64,000 nucleotides of DNA from positions 31,029-95,028 of the forward strand of contig WHTZ01000017.1 in assembly GCA_009377495.1 (NCBI GenBank), given 5' to 3'. This document shows, in pieces, positions 36,243 to 43,928 of this stretch. Under the pieces are notes generated by a model. It saw nothing but the letters and a program-made list of their open reading frames with translations. It was not told the DNA's origin and searched no databases. The position numbers and the translations under genes are program-made. This DNA is from Luteitalea sp. GTDB taxonomy: Bacteria > Acidobacteriota > Vicinamibacteria > Vicinamibacterales > Vicinamibacteraceae. The stretch's first letter is position 1. Every line of letters starts with the position of its first letter.

Positions 36243-36298
36243 AGAATAGCCACAATATTAGTATGTGTCAAGCATAAAACGTTAGCGTCACATACTAA
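36243..36298 (-). promoter_or_regulatory. Heat-shock promoter with 10-bp inverted repeat
   Basis: On the minus strand TTGACA (36271-36266) and TATTCT (36248-36243) are separated by exactly 17 nt. The inverted repeat TTAGTATGTG-N21-CACATACTAA (36258-36267 and 36289-36298) covers the -35 box and spacer. It lies between two divergent hsp20 genes and could control both. Confidence 0.7.
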
Positions 36299-36407
36299 GA
36301 TTCTGGTGCGTCAGTTGCTCGCCCTCGCGGGGCAGCTGACCTCACCCCCTCCTGACCCACGCCCGAGCACCCTGAGCCCTCGGTTAGTGCAATGATTAAG
36401 GAGCATC

Positions 36408-36854
36408 ATGTTGCCCTTTCCCGAAGTCAGCGAGCTGGCAGAAGAAGTGCGGCGTCTCTTCGATGACCTCGACCGAACGCGGCCCGTCGCGTGGCGGTCG
36501 GCCGCCGGTGTCTACACGCCCGTGCTCGATGTCGTCGAGCGCCGGGACGCCATTGAGATTTACGTTGATTTGGCAGGGGTCGCCGCTGAGGACGTGCGCG
36601 TTCTCTTCAAAGCCGGAACGCTGGTGATTTGCGGCTGCAAGCGTCCCCCCGAAGGCAGCACGCCCTCGGCCACGGCCTTCCACTTGCTCGAGCGGAGCTA
36701 CGGCCGATTCGCCCGCGCCGTGCGCATTACAACCGCGATCGACGTCGCGCGCACCCGCGCCACGCTGCGTGCGGGCGAGATCCGCGTCCTGATCCCGAAG
36801 ATTGAGGAGCGCCGGGGCCACGAGTTCGCGATCCCGGTGGAAAAGGAAAACTGA
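36408..36854 (+). CDS. Small heat-shock protein, Hsp20 family (divergent member)
   Basis: The 148-residue product has an alpha-crystallin core (VYTPVLDVVERRDAIEIYVDLAGVAAEDVRVLFKAGTLVICG, then FHLLERSYGRFARAVRITTAID) but lacks the C-terminal I-x-V motif and has a GHEFAIPVEKEN tail. The beta7 region is shortened and Cys-containing. It is divergent from the canonical hsp20 across the inverted-repeat promoter and is followed 37 nt later by the ymdB-like gene. A weaker holdase or a partner sHSP is likely. Confidence 0.87.
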   Translation: MLPFPEVSELAEEVRRLFDDLDRTRPVAWRSAAGVYTPVLDVVERRDAIEIYVDLAGVAAEDVRVLFKAGTLVICGCKRPPEGSTPSATAFHLLERSYGRFARAVRITTAIDVARTRATLRAGEIRVLIPKIEERRGHEFAIPVEKEN

Positions 36855-36891
36855 GACCAGGGACGGACCACGCGTGAGCACGAGGAACCGG

Positions 36892-37692
36892 ATGCGGTTG
36901 TTGTTCATCGGTGACATTGTCGGTAAGCCTGGACGCCAGCTGCTCAAGCGTGCGGTTGCGGGTCTCGTTCAGCAGCAGGAGATCGACCTGGTCGTGGCCA
37001 ACGTGGAGAACGCCGCGGGTGGCTCCGGGATCACGCCGGAAACCGGCGCCGAGGTTTTAGCGGCTGGTGTGGCGGCCATGACGTCTGGCAACCATATCTG
37101 GGACAAGCGCGAGGCGATCCAGTACATCGGTATCGAACAGCGACTGGTTCGCCCCGCCAACTACCCCCGCGGTGTGCCAGGACACGGCTCGTGCATCGTG
37201 CACACGACGGCTGGCGAGCCGGTCGGTGTGCTCAATCTCATGGGCCGTGTCTTCATGCCGAACACCGACGATCCCTTTCAGGTGGCGCTGGCCGAGATCG
37301 AACGCCTCAAGGCGGAAGCGTCGGTGATCCTCGTGGACTTTCACGCCGAAGCCACGTCTGAGAAAATCGCCATGGGTTGGCACCTGGACGGGCGCTGCAC
37401 CGCCGTCCTCGGTACGCACACGCACGTACAAACCGCGGATAATCGAGTGCTGCCGGGCGGCACCGCCTACATCACCGACGTGGGCATGACCGGACCGCAC
37501 GACTCGATCATCGGCGTCGAGAAGGGCGCCGCGCTCGGGCGCTTTCTCAACGCGATGCCCGCCCGCTTCGACACGGCGACCGGCGACCCCCGATTGCACG
37601 CTGTGATCGTCACGGCGGACCCGACGACCGGCCGCGCGGCGGCCATTGACCGCGTGAGCCTCACCAGAGCGGAAATCGGCGATCTGCCGTGA
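36892..37692 (+). CDS. ymdB: YmdB-like (TIGR00282) metallophosphoesterase
   Basis: About 266 residues from the ATG at 36892, with AGGA 5 nt upstream. The calcineurin-like dinuclear-metal motifs are present: GDIVGKPGR, ANVENAAGG, SGNHIWDKREAI, VDFHAEATSEK and GTHTHVQTADN. YmdB of Bacillus hydrolyses 2',3'-cyclic nucleotides and affects biofilm and sporulation choices. The role in this lineage is untested. Its stop overlaps the xseA GTG by 4 nt, a common arrangement in which rny/ymdB-type genes neighbour repair or RNA genes. Confidence 0.9.
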   Translation: MRLLFIGDIVGKPGRQLLKRAVAGLVQQQEIDLVVANVENAAGGSGITPETGAEVLAAGVAAMTSGNHIWDKREAIQYIGIEQRLVRPANYPRGVPGHGSCIVHTTAGEPVGVLNLMGRVFMPNTDDPFQVALAEIERLKAEASVILVDFHAEATSEKIAMGWHLDGRCTAVLGTHTHVQTADNRVLPGGTAYITDVGMTGPHDSIIGVEKGAALGRFLNAMPARFDTATGDPRLHAVIVTADPTTGRAAAIDRVSLTRAEIGDLP

Positions 37693-39107
37693 CGACACTC
37701 TTCGACTTACCGTTCGAGGATGAGCCGCCGGAGCCTCCAGCGCCGCGGTCGGATCGCGGACCGACACGCCGTGTCCTCAGCGTGCGTGCCCTCACCCAGC
37801 AGATTCGCGCCCGCCTCGAGGGTGGGTTTCCCGACGTGTGGGTTGAAGGCGAGCTGTCGAACTGCCGGCTGTGGACCACCGGGATTCTCTACTTCACGCT
37901 CAAGGACGATGGCGCGCAGGTTCGTGCGGTCATGTTCCGTGCAGCGGTCGGATTCCTCCGATTCAAGCCGCGAGACGGCATGCATGTGCTCGTGCGCGCG
38001 GCCGTGGGTGTGTACGAGCCCAGGGGCGAGTACCAGCTCGTGGTCGAGGAGATGGAGCCCAAGGGCGTCGGCGCCCTCCAACTGGCCTTCGAGCAACTCA
38101 AGAAGACCCTGCAGGCCGAGGGGATCTTCGACGCATCACGCAAGCGACCGCTGCCGATGCTCCCGCAGAAGATCGGCATCGTGACATCGCTCGACGGCGC
38201 CGCGTTGCGCGACATCCTCAAGGTGCTCCGCCAGCGACACGCCAGTGTCCACGTCGTCATCAGGCCGGCTCGCGTCCAGGGTGCGGGTGCAGCCGAAGAC
38301 ATCACCCGCGGCCTGCGACAACTGACGCGGGTCGACGGAGTCGATGCGATCATCGTTGGTCGCGGTGGCGGTTCCATTGAAGATCTCTGGGCGTTCAACG
38401 AAGAGGCGGTCGCGCGTGCCATCGCCGCGTGCCCGGTGCCAGTCATCTCCGGTGTTGGTCATCAAGTGGACTATACGATTGCAGATTTCGTCGCAGACGT
38501 CCGCGCGGCCACGCCCTCCAATGCGGCCGAGATCGTCGTGGCGCGCAAGGAGGAGTTCTGCGGACGGATCGACCGGCTGGTCGAGCGCCTGCGCGCGCGT
38601 CTCGTCCAGGGGCTCGGTGTTCGTCATCGAATCCTGCACGACGTCGCGACGCGGCGGGGCTTTTCACGTGTGCGGATGCGACTGGCGTCCTCCGACCGAC
38701 GGGCTGGCGAGCTGACGCACGACTTGCGTCATGTGATACGCGCGGCCCTTTCGCGACGGCGAGATACACTGCACGCGCAGCGTCTGCGGCTCGAAGCCCA
38801 GGATCTCCGTCGACGCTTACCAGACGCGCGGCGCCAGCTCCACGTGGCCGAGACGAAGTTGCGGGCGGCCGTCGACCGCGGCCATCAGCACGTCGACAGC
38901 CGACTCCGCACGCTTGTCGGGCAACTCGACACCCTGAGCCCGCTCAGCGTGCTCGCGCGCGGGTTTGCGCTCTGCTGGAATGCCGATCGCTCCGTGCTGT
39001 TGCGCGACGCCCGCGGGGTTGCTTCTGGCGACGAGGTTCACGTGCAACTCCAGCGGGGAGAGCTCACATGCACGGTGGATCTGGTGCGCAGGAACGAACA
39101 CTCGTAG
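37689..39107 (+). CDS. xseA: Exodeoxyribonuclease VII large subunit
   Basis: The 472-residue product starts at a GTG overlapping the previous stop (GTGA). An N-terminal OB fold (about 30-125, with VWVEGELSNCRLWTTGILYFTLKD and RAVMF) is followed by the catalytic core (PQKIGIVTSLDGAALRDIL, DAIIVGRGGGSIEDLWAFNEE, PVISGVGHQVDYTIADFVADVRAATPSNAAE) and a long coiled-coil/C-terminal segment. With XseB it degrades single-stranded DNA from both ends in mismatch and damage repair. The family length is normal. Confidence 0.95.
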   Translation: MTTLFDLPFEDEPPEPPAPRSDRGPTRRVLSVRALTQQIRARLEGGFPDVWVEGELSNCRLWTTGILYFTLKDDGAQVRAVMFRAAVGFLRFKPRDGMHVLVRAAVGVYEPRGEYQLVVEEMEPKGVGALQLAFEQLKKTLQAEGIFDASRKRPLPMLPQKIGIVTSLDGAALRDILKVLRQRHASVHVVIRPARVQGAGAAEDITRGLRQLTRVDGVDAIIVGRGGGSIEDLWAFNEEAVARAIAACPVPVISGVGHQVDYTIADFVADVRAATPSNAAEIVVARKEEFCGRIDRLVERLRARLVQGLGVRHRILHDVATRRGFSRVRMRLASSDRRAGELTHDLRHVIRAALSRRRDTLHAQRLRLEAQDLRRRLPDARRQLHVAETKLRAAVDRGHQHVDSRLRTLVGQLDTLSPLSVLARGFALCWNADRSVLLRDARGVASGDEVHVQLQRGELTCTVDLVRRNEHS

Positions 39108-39126
39108 CTCGGAAGTCGTTCTGTAC

Positions 39127-39177
39127 GTAGGGCGCGGTCTCGCCGTAGCGCGAAGCGCGAAGGCGGAAGCCGCGCCG
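39127..39177 (+). repeat. Extended GTAG-type REP-like repeat
   Basis: GTAG, GGCGCGG and a longer arm (TCTCGCCGTAGCGCG, then CGCGAAGGCGGAAG) end with CCGCGCC. It fills the xseA-xseB gap. Its inner 33 nt match 61920-61952 in reverse complement with a single difference. Confidence 0.7.
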
Positions 39178-39187
39178 GAGATCGCCC

Positions 39188-39448
39188 ATGACCGATGACG
39201 TGAAAGACTTCGAGACCGCGCTCGCGGAGCTCGAAAGCATTGTCAAGACCCTCGAGGAAGGCGATCTGGCGCTCGAGCGGTCGCTCCAGCTCTTCGAGCG
39301 CGGCGTGCAGCTCTCACGGTACTGCCATCAGCGCCTCGAGGAGGCCGAACGGCGTATTGAGATCCTTACGGAGCGAGGCGAGCTTCGCAGTGCGCCCTCC
39401 TCGCTGGGCCTCGACGCCGACAATCCGCGTTCTGGTCCGCGAACGTGA
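39188..39448 (+). CDS. xseB: Exodeoxyribonuclease VII small subunit
   Basis: The 86-residue product has the XseB signature ([53 protein letters not shown]), two long helices that wrap the XseA stalk. It follows xseA after a repeat-filled 80-nt gap and precedes the polyprenyl synthase by 7 nt, the common xseA-xseB-ispA order. Confidence 0.94.
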   Translation: MTDDVKDFETALAELESIVKTLEEGDLALERSLQLFERGVQLSRYCHQRLEEAERRIEILTERGELRSAPSSLGLDADNPRSGPRT

Positions 39449-39455
39449 GCTGCCG

Positions 39456-40382
39456 ATGAGCGGGACCCACTCGCTGGACAGCTTCGTCGAGGCGGCGCGC
39501 CGGGATGTCGACGAGGCGCTCGATCGGTGGCTCCCGACACGGCCCGCGGGCCCCCCACGCCTCGCCGCGGCCATGCGCTATAGCCTCTTTGCCGGGGGCA
39601 AGCGGTTTCGGCCCGTTCTTGCGCTCGCGGCCGCCGATGCCGTGGCGAATGCGCACGAGGACGCTCGCCGCTTGGCGCTCCCCGCGGCCTGTGCGCTCGA
39701 GATGATCCACACCTACTCGTTGATTCACGACGACCTGCCAGCGATGGACAATGACACGCTGCGACGCGGTCGACCCACCGCGCACGTCGTGTACGGGGAG
39801 GGACTGGCAATTCTCGCGGGGGACGCGCTGCTGACAGAGGCCTTTGCCCTACTGGCGCGCGAGCCGGCGGTCGACGCACCCGCCGTCCACGGCCGCAAGC
39901 TGCGCACGATTGCGCTCGTCTCCTCCGCCGCAGGCTCTTCTGGCATGGTTGGTGGCCAGGTGCTCGATCTCGCGTTAGAACGCCGGCCGCCCGACGAAGA
40001 CGACGCCGCGAGCGCGCTGGCTGACGTGCACGCCCGCAAGACGGGCGCGCTGATCCGGGCAGCGGCTGGCGCCGGGGCACTCATGGCTGGCGCAGCCGAG
40101 GGGGCGCTTGCGGCCATCGACGACTACGCGACCGAGCTTGGCCTCTGCTTCCAGATCGTTGACGATGTGTTGGACGTCGAGGGAGCGGCGAAGGATCTCG
40201 GCAAGACGGCAGGCAAAGACGCGGTGGCCGGCAAGCTCACGTATCCCGCGCTCTACGGCCTCGAGGAGTCGAAACGCCGAGCCCGCGCGTGCGTCGAACG
40301 CGCGCACGCCACGCTCGCCCGCGAGGGCCTCGCGGGCCGCCTGCCCGCCATCGCGACGTGGGTGCTGGAGCGGAAGAAGTAG
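39456..40382 (+). CDS. ispA: Polyprenyl (farnesyl/geranylgeranyl) diphosphate synthase
   Basis: About 308 residues from the ATG at 39456. Both aspartate-rich motifs that bind Mg-diphosphate are present: LIHDDLPAMDND (first, DDxxxxD form) and FQIVDDVLDVEG (second), with GKRFRP and the catalytic KTGALI in between. The first motif's four-residue spacing points to C15 or short C20 products. It makes the precursor for undecaprenol, quinone tails or carotenoids. Its position after xseB matches ispA in many bacteria. Confidence 0.9.
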   Translation: MSGTHSLDSFVEAARRDVDEALDRWLPTRPAGPPRLAAAMRYSLFAGGKRFRPVLALAAADAVANAHEDARRLALPAACALEMIHTYSLIHDDLPAMDNDTLRRGRPTAHVVYGEGLAILAGDALLTEAFALLAREPAVDAPAVHGRKLRTIALVSSAAGSSGMVGGQVLDLALERRPPDEDDAASALADVHARKTGALIRAAAGAGALMAGAAEGALAAIDDYATELGLCFQIVDDVLDVEGAAKDLGKTAGKDAVAGKLTYPALYGLEESKRRARACVERAHATLAREGLAGRLPAIATWVLERKK

Positions 40383-40479
40383 GGGCGAGGGGCAAGGGGC
40401 GAGGGGGGATCAGGGTTTAGGGTCCCTTGACCCTGAGACAGCCCTGGGAGCTCGCCCCTCCCACCTGGCCCCTGCAGTT
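40383..40479. repeat. Long hairpin repeat with 14-nt core (copy 3)
   Basis: GGGGCGA/GGGGCAA-type units on the left face CTCGCCCC/CTGGCCCC units on the right. The core CCTGAGACAGCCCT is on the plus strand at 40432-40445. It fills the ispA-tlyA gap, and tlyA has no visible ribosome site other than repeat sequence. Confidence 0.75.
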
Positions 40480-41217
40480 ATGCCAAAAGTGCGGTTGGAT
40501 ACGCTGCTGGTGAGCCGAGGTCTCGCGGTGTCGCGGGAACGCGCCCGTGCGATGGTGCTCGGCGGCCGTGTGCGTGTGAGCACGGTTGCGCAACCCAAGC
40601 CGGGCGCGCTGGTTGACGACCAAGTCGACATCGACGTGCTCGGCCCTGACCACCCGTACGTGAGTCGAGGGGGTGTGAAGCTGGCGCACGCGCTCGACGT
40701 GTTCGGCGTGTCGGCCGCTGGCCGCAAGGCGCTGGACATCGGCGCGTCGACCGGCGGCTTCACCGACGTCTTGCTGCGCCGCGGCGCAACCGTGGTGGTT
40801 GCCCTCGACGTTGGGCGCGGACAGCTCGACTGGCGGCTTCGCACCGACCGGCGTGTCCGCGTCGTTGAAGGGGTCAACGCCCGCACTCTGACTCCGGAGC
40901 AGCTTCCCGGAGACCACCGCGCCTTCGACATTGTCACGATGGACGTGGCATTCATCTCGCTTCGATACATACTGCCGGTTGTGCCGCCGCTGCTACGGCC
41001 AGGCGCGGACGTTATCGCGCTGGTGAAGCCCCAATTCGAGGCGGGGCGCGCGGAGGTTGGCGGTGGTGGCGTGGTGCGGGATCCGGCGGTACATGCGCGT
41101 GTCGTCGACGAGGTGACGCGCGCCGCAGCCGCGCTCGGACTCGACGCGCGCCGAACGACCGCGTCGCCAATTACAGGTGTCGAGGGGAACATCGAGATTT
41201 TCGTCCACCTGAAATAG
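40480..41217 (+). CDS. tlyA: TlyA-family rRNA 2'-O-methyltransferase
   Basis: About 245 residues from the ATG at 40480. An N-terminal S4 RNA-binding domain (RLDTLLVSRGLAVSRERARAMVLGGRVRVS) precedes a FtsJ-like Rossmann methyltransferase with SAM motif LDIGASTGGFTDVLLRRGA and catalytic-tetrad residues in SRGGVKL, TMDVAFISL and ALVKPQFE. TlyA enzymes methylate 16S and 23S rRNA ribose positions; some are hemolysin-annotated. It normally lies between ispA/dxs and nadK, as here. Confidence 0.92.
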   Translation: MPKVRLDTLLVSRGLAVSRERARAMVLGGRVRVSTVAQPKPGALVDDQVDIDVLGPDHPYVSRGGVKLAHALDVFGVSAAGRKALDIGASTGGFTDVLLRRGATVVVALDVGRGQLDWRLRTDRRVRVVEGVNARTLTPEQLPGDHRAFDIVTMDVAFISLRYILPVVPPLLRPGADVIALVKPQFEAGRAEVGGGGVVRDPAVHARVVDEVTRAAAALGLDARRTTASPITGVEGNIEIFVHLK

Positions 41218-41263
41218 GGAACCGGGTCCCTTTTTCGGGGCGAAAAGGTACCCGGTTCCTTTC
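41217..41263. repeat. Hairpin after tlyA with GGAACCGGGT arms
   Basis: GGAACCGGGT...CTTTTTCG pairs with CGAAAAGG..ACCCGGTTCC across a short GGGG-containing loop. It starts at the last base of the tlyA stop. It can serve as a terminator and belongs in style to the small hairpins at 22905 and 43782. Confidence 0.6.
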
Positions 41264-41278
41264 TGCGAGCAACCACCC

Positions 41279-42202
41279 ATGGTGGAGACTGACAACATCG
41301 CCAGGCAAGCACCGTGTCGCCGGGTCGGACTCGTCGCCAAGCCGCACCTCCAGGAGGCGAGTGGCGTGCTGACCGAGATCGTCCGCTGGCTCGAAGCCCG
41401 TGGCGCCAGCGCTGTCTTCGACGCCCAGACGGCCGCGCTCTGTGGCTCAGCGAGCACGGCGCGTACGATCGCTGACGGCGACCAGTTCCCTCGCGAGGTC
41501 GACCTCATTGTCGTGTTGGGCGGCGATGGTACGCTGCTCGCCACGGCCGGTCGCATCGCGCACGCCGACGCGGACGTTCCTATTCTGGGCGTGAACTTCG
41601 GCAGCCTGGGCTTTCTCACGGAGGTGACGTTGGGCGAGCTCTACCCAGCACTCGACATGGCGCTGGCTGGCCGGAGCGCGGAGGATCCGCGACTGATGCT
41701 CGAGGTACGCATCGAGGCCTCCGACCGAATGCGTGGCCCATGGATTGCGCTCAACGACATCGTGATCTCGCGCGGCGCCCTGTCTCGTATGATCGACCTC
41801 GACGTCACCGTCGACGGCCAACCCGTCGCACGCTTCAAGTCCGACGGCCTCATTGTCGCCTCGCCCACGGGATCGACCGCGTACAACCTGTCGGCGGGTG
41901 GCCCGATCGTGCACCCGTCGGTCCCGGCCATGGTGCTCACGCCGATTGCGCCACACACGCTCACGAACCGGCCCGTTGTCATACCGGCAAAATCGACCCT
42001 CCGTGTGCAGGGGCGTCGGGAGTCGATCGCGGATGATGGCTCCGACGTGTACGTTACCGTCGACGGTCAAGTGCGAGTACCGTTGCCGCCAACCGATGTC
42101 GCAACCGTGACCTATGCGCCGAAACCCCTGCGGCTCCTTCGCCCGACGGCGCGCACGTACTTCGACGTACTCCGCGAAAAGCTCAAATGGGCGGAACGCT
42201 AG
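41279..42202 (+). CDS. nadK: NAD kinase
   Basis: The 307-residue product phosphorylates NAD to NADP. The GGDGTLL motif (catalytic D83) and the NE/D motif (here WIALNDIVISRG), plus the SPTGSTAYNLSAGGPIVHP NAD-binding turn and the C-terminal ITPIAPHTL..RPVV, are all present. The N-terminal strand reads CRRVGLVAKPHLQEA. A hairpin separates it from tlyA, and a GTAG-type palindrome lies between its stop and the convergent mltG. Confidence 0.94.
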   Translation: MVETDNIARQAPCRRVGLVAKPHLQEASGVLTEIVRWLEARGASAVFDAQTAALCGSASTARTIADGDQFPREVDLIVVLGGDGTLLATAGRIAHADADVPILGVNFGSLGFLTEVTLGELYPALDMALAGRSAEDPRLMLEVRIEASDRMRGPWIALNDIVISRGALSRMIDLDVTVDGQPVARFKSDGLIVASPTGSTAYNLSAGGPIVHPSVPAMVLTPIAPHTLTNRPVVIPAKSTLRVQGRRESIADDGSDVYVTVDGQVRVPLPPTDVATVTYAPKPLRLLRPTARTYFDVLREKLKWAER

Positions 42203-42222
42203 CCGTGCGTCCACGGCCGGAT

Positions 42223-42246
42223 GTAGGGCGCGGCTTTAGCCGCGCC
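42223..42246 (+). repeat. REP-like palindrome, GTAG type
   Basis: GTAG (42223-42226) is followed by GGCGCGGC, TTTA and GCCGCGCC. It sits between the convergent nadK and mltG genes. Confidence 0.75.
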
Positions 42247-42254
42247 AGCAACCG

Positions 42255-43286
42255 TCACGGTTTGTCTCGACCCTCCTGGAAGTAACGAACCTGATATTCC
42301 TGGACGTTCTTGTTGTGCTCCTCGAGGGTGCGTGCAAACACGTGCGACCCGTCATTGCGGCTCACGAAGTACAGGTAGTCGACAGACGCGGGTTCGAGCG
42401 CCGCGCCGAGCGACGCGCGCCCAGGAGCCGCAATCGGTCCCGGCGGCAGGCCTGGGTACTTATAGGTGTTGTAGGGCGAGTCGAGACGCAAGTCGGCTCG
42501 CGAGAGGTTCCCGCGGTAACGGCCGGCCTTGCGGAGCGCGTAAATGATCGTCGGGTCAGAATAGAGACCCATCCCCATCTCGAGCCGGTTGACAAAAACG
42601 GCCGCCACGAGCGATCGCTCGTCCGCCTGGCCGGTCTCCTTCTCGACCAGCGACGCCAGCGTCACGAGCTCGCGCACGGTGTGCCCACTCGCGGCCACCT
42701 GCGCGCGCACGGCTTCGTCGAAGACCGCCCGAAACCGCGCCACCATCTGACCGACGAGCGCGGGCGCGTCCACGCGCCGCGGCAAGTTGTACGTATCCGG
42801 AAATAGATAGCCTTCGAGGTCCGGCGCGTGCGGGTCGAGGTCATGAATCGGTACCGGATCAGCGGCAGCCTGCAGAAACTCCCGCTTGCCCCCAAAACCC
42901 TTCTCCTCGAAAAGCTGCGCCATCTCGATCATCGTCCACCCTTCAGGAAACGTCAGGGGGCGCAGGTACACGTCTCCCCGCGCCAGCTTGTCGGCAACGG
43001 CAAGGGCCGACAGCGGCTGATCGAAGCGATACTCGCCAGCTTTGAGGGCACGATCGCGCGCGCCGAGGCGCCACGCCACCTCAAACGCAACGCGGTCGCG
43101 GACGACCCCGCTCTGCACGAGGCGATTGCCGATCGCGCGCGGCGCGCTGCCTGCTGGAATGTCGACGAACTGCTCGTTCGCCTGGTAGCCCTTGTACGGC
43201 GTGAGCACACGGTACGCGATGGCCCCACCGACGATGCCGACTACGGCAAGGATGAGAACGGCCCACAACAATAAGCGACGCATCAA
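42255..43286 (-). CDS. mltG: Endolytic murein transglycosylase MltG (YceG family)
   Basis: The 343-residue product has one N-terminal transmembrane helix ([21 protein letters not shown]), a LysM-like region, and the YceG catalytic domain with the active glutamate in LASLVEKETG and the end motif YKYPGLPPGPIAAPGRASLGAALEP. It cleaves nascent glycan strands in the periplasm and sets their length. The start overlaps the ruvX stop by 4 nt (ATGA), a common mltG-ruvX pairing. Confidence 0.93.
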   Translation of the reverse strand: MMRRLLLWAVLILAVVGIVGGAIAYRVLTPYKGYQANEQFVDIPAGSAPRAIGNRLVQSGVVRDRVAFEVAWRLGARDRALKAGEYRFDQPLSALAVADKLARGDVYLRPLTFPEGWTMIEMAQLFEEKGFGGKREFLQAAADPVPIHDLDPHAPDLEGYLFPDTYNLPRRVDAPALVGQMVARFRAVFDEAVRAQVAASGHTVRELVTLASLVEKETGQADERSLVAAVFVNRLEMGMGLYSDPTIIYALRKAGRYRGNLSRADLRLDSPYNTYKYPGLPPGPIAAPGRASLGAALEPASVDYLYFVSRNDGSHVFARTLEEHNKNVQEYQVRYFQEGRDKP

Positions 43287-43771
43287 TCCTCATTCCCGAT
43301 TCCCGGTTCCCGATCCCTGTTTCCCGGTTCCTGATTCCCGATTCCCGGTTCCTGATCCCTGTTTTCGTGATCCAAGTATTCTTGAAGGATCACGGCTGCC
43401 GCCACCGCATCGAGCCGAGCCTTCCGACGCCGCCAATCCTTCTCGCGGCGCGCCAGCAGGCTCTCGGCCTCGATGCTCGTCAGACGCTCGCCGCAGAGCG
43501 CAATAGGCACCGAAACCTGTGCGCGGAGATCAGCGACGAATGCGAGAACACGTGCCGTGTGCTCGTTCGCGCTCCCGTCTAGCCGGAACGGCAACCCGAC
43601 GACAATCGTGGCGAGGCCTTCTTCCTCGCGGATGAGGCGGGTGACGAGCGCCACGACCTGGGGCAGGGCCTGGCCGTGCAACACCGTCAATGGCCGAGCG
43701 AGCATGCCCGACGGATCGCTAATGGCTACCCCCGTGCGTCTCTGTCCCACATCCAAGCCGAGAACTCGCAT
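43283..43771 (-). CDS. ruvX: Putative pre-16S rRNA nuclease / Holliday-junction resolvase-like YqgF
   Basis: The 162-residue RNase H-fold protein has MRVLGLDVGQRRTGVAISDP, the VVGLPFRLDGSANEHT strand and DAVAAAVILQEYL, with catalytic acids in the usual places. Family members are about 135-140 residues. The last ~27 here (ENRDQEPGIGNQEPGNRDREP...) are low-complexity and are encoded by a tandem GATTCCCGGTTCC-type repeat. The tail overlaps the mltG start. Confidence 0.9.
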   Translation of the reverse strand: MRVLGLDVGQRRTGVAISDPSGMLARPLTVLHGQALPQVVALVTRLIREEEGLATIVVGLPFRLDGSANEHTARVLAFVADLRAQVSVPIALCGERLTSIEAESLLARREKDWRRRKARLDAVAAAVILQEYLDHENRDQEPGIGNQEPGNRDREPGIGNED

Positions 43772-43781
43772 TACCGCTAGG

Positions 43782-43847
43782 GTACAAAAAAAGGATGCCT
43801 GTCACGTCTTCTCACGAAAATGGGAAAAGATGACAGGCATCTTGTAC
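43782..43847. repeat. Inverted repeat with TGACAGGCATC arms
   Basis: GTACAA..GGATGCCTGTCA and TGACAGGCATCTTGTAC form a large hairpin between the divergent ruvX and S41 genes. It could act as a divergent regulatory stem or be a repeat of the GACAGG family. Confidence 0.6.
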
Positions 43848-43928
43848 AATGGGGCTACTGCGCTCACCGCAGCCAGTCTTCGGCGAAACGCCGGACCTGG
43901 CCGCTTTTCCGGGCGCACCTGAGCTGTT

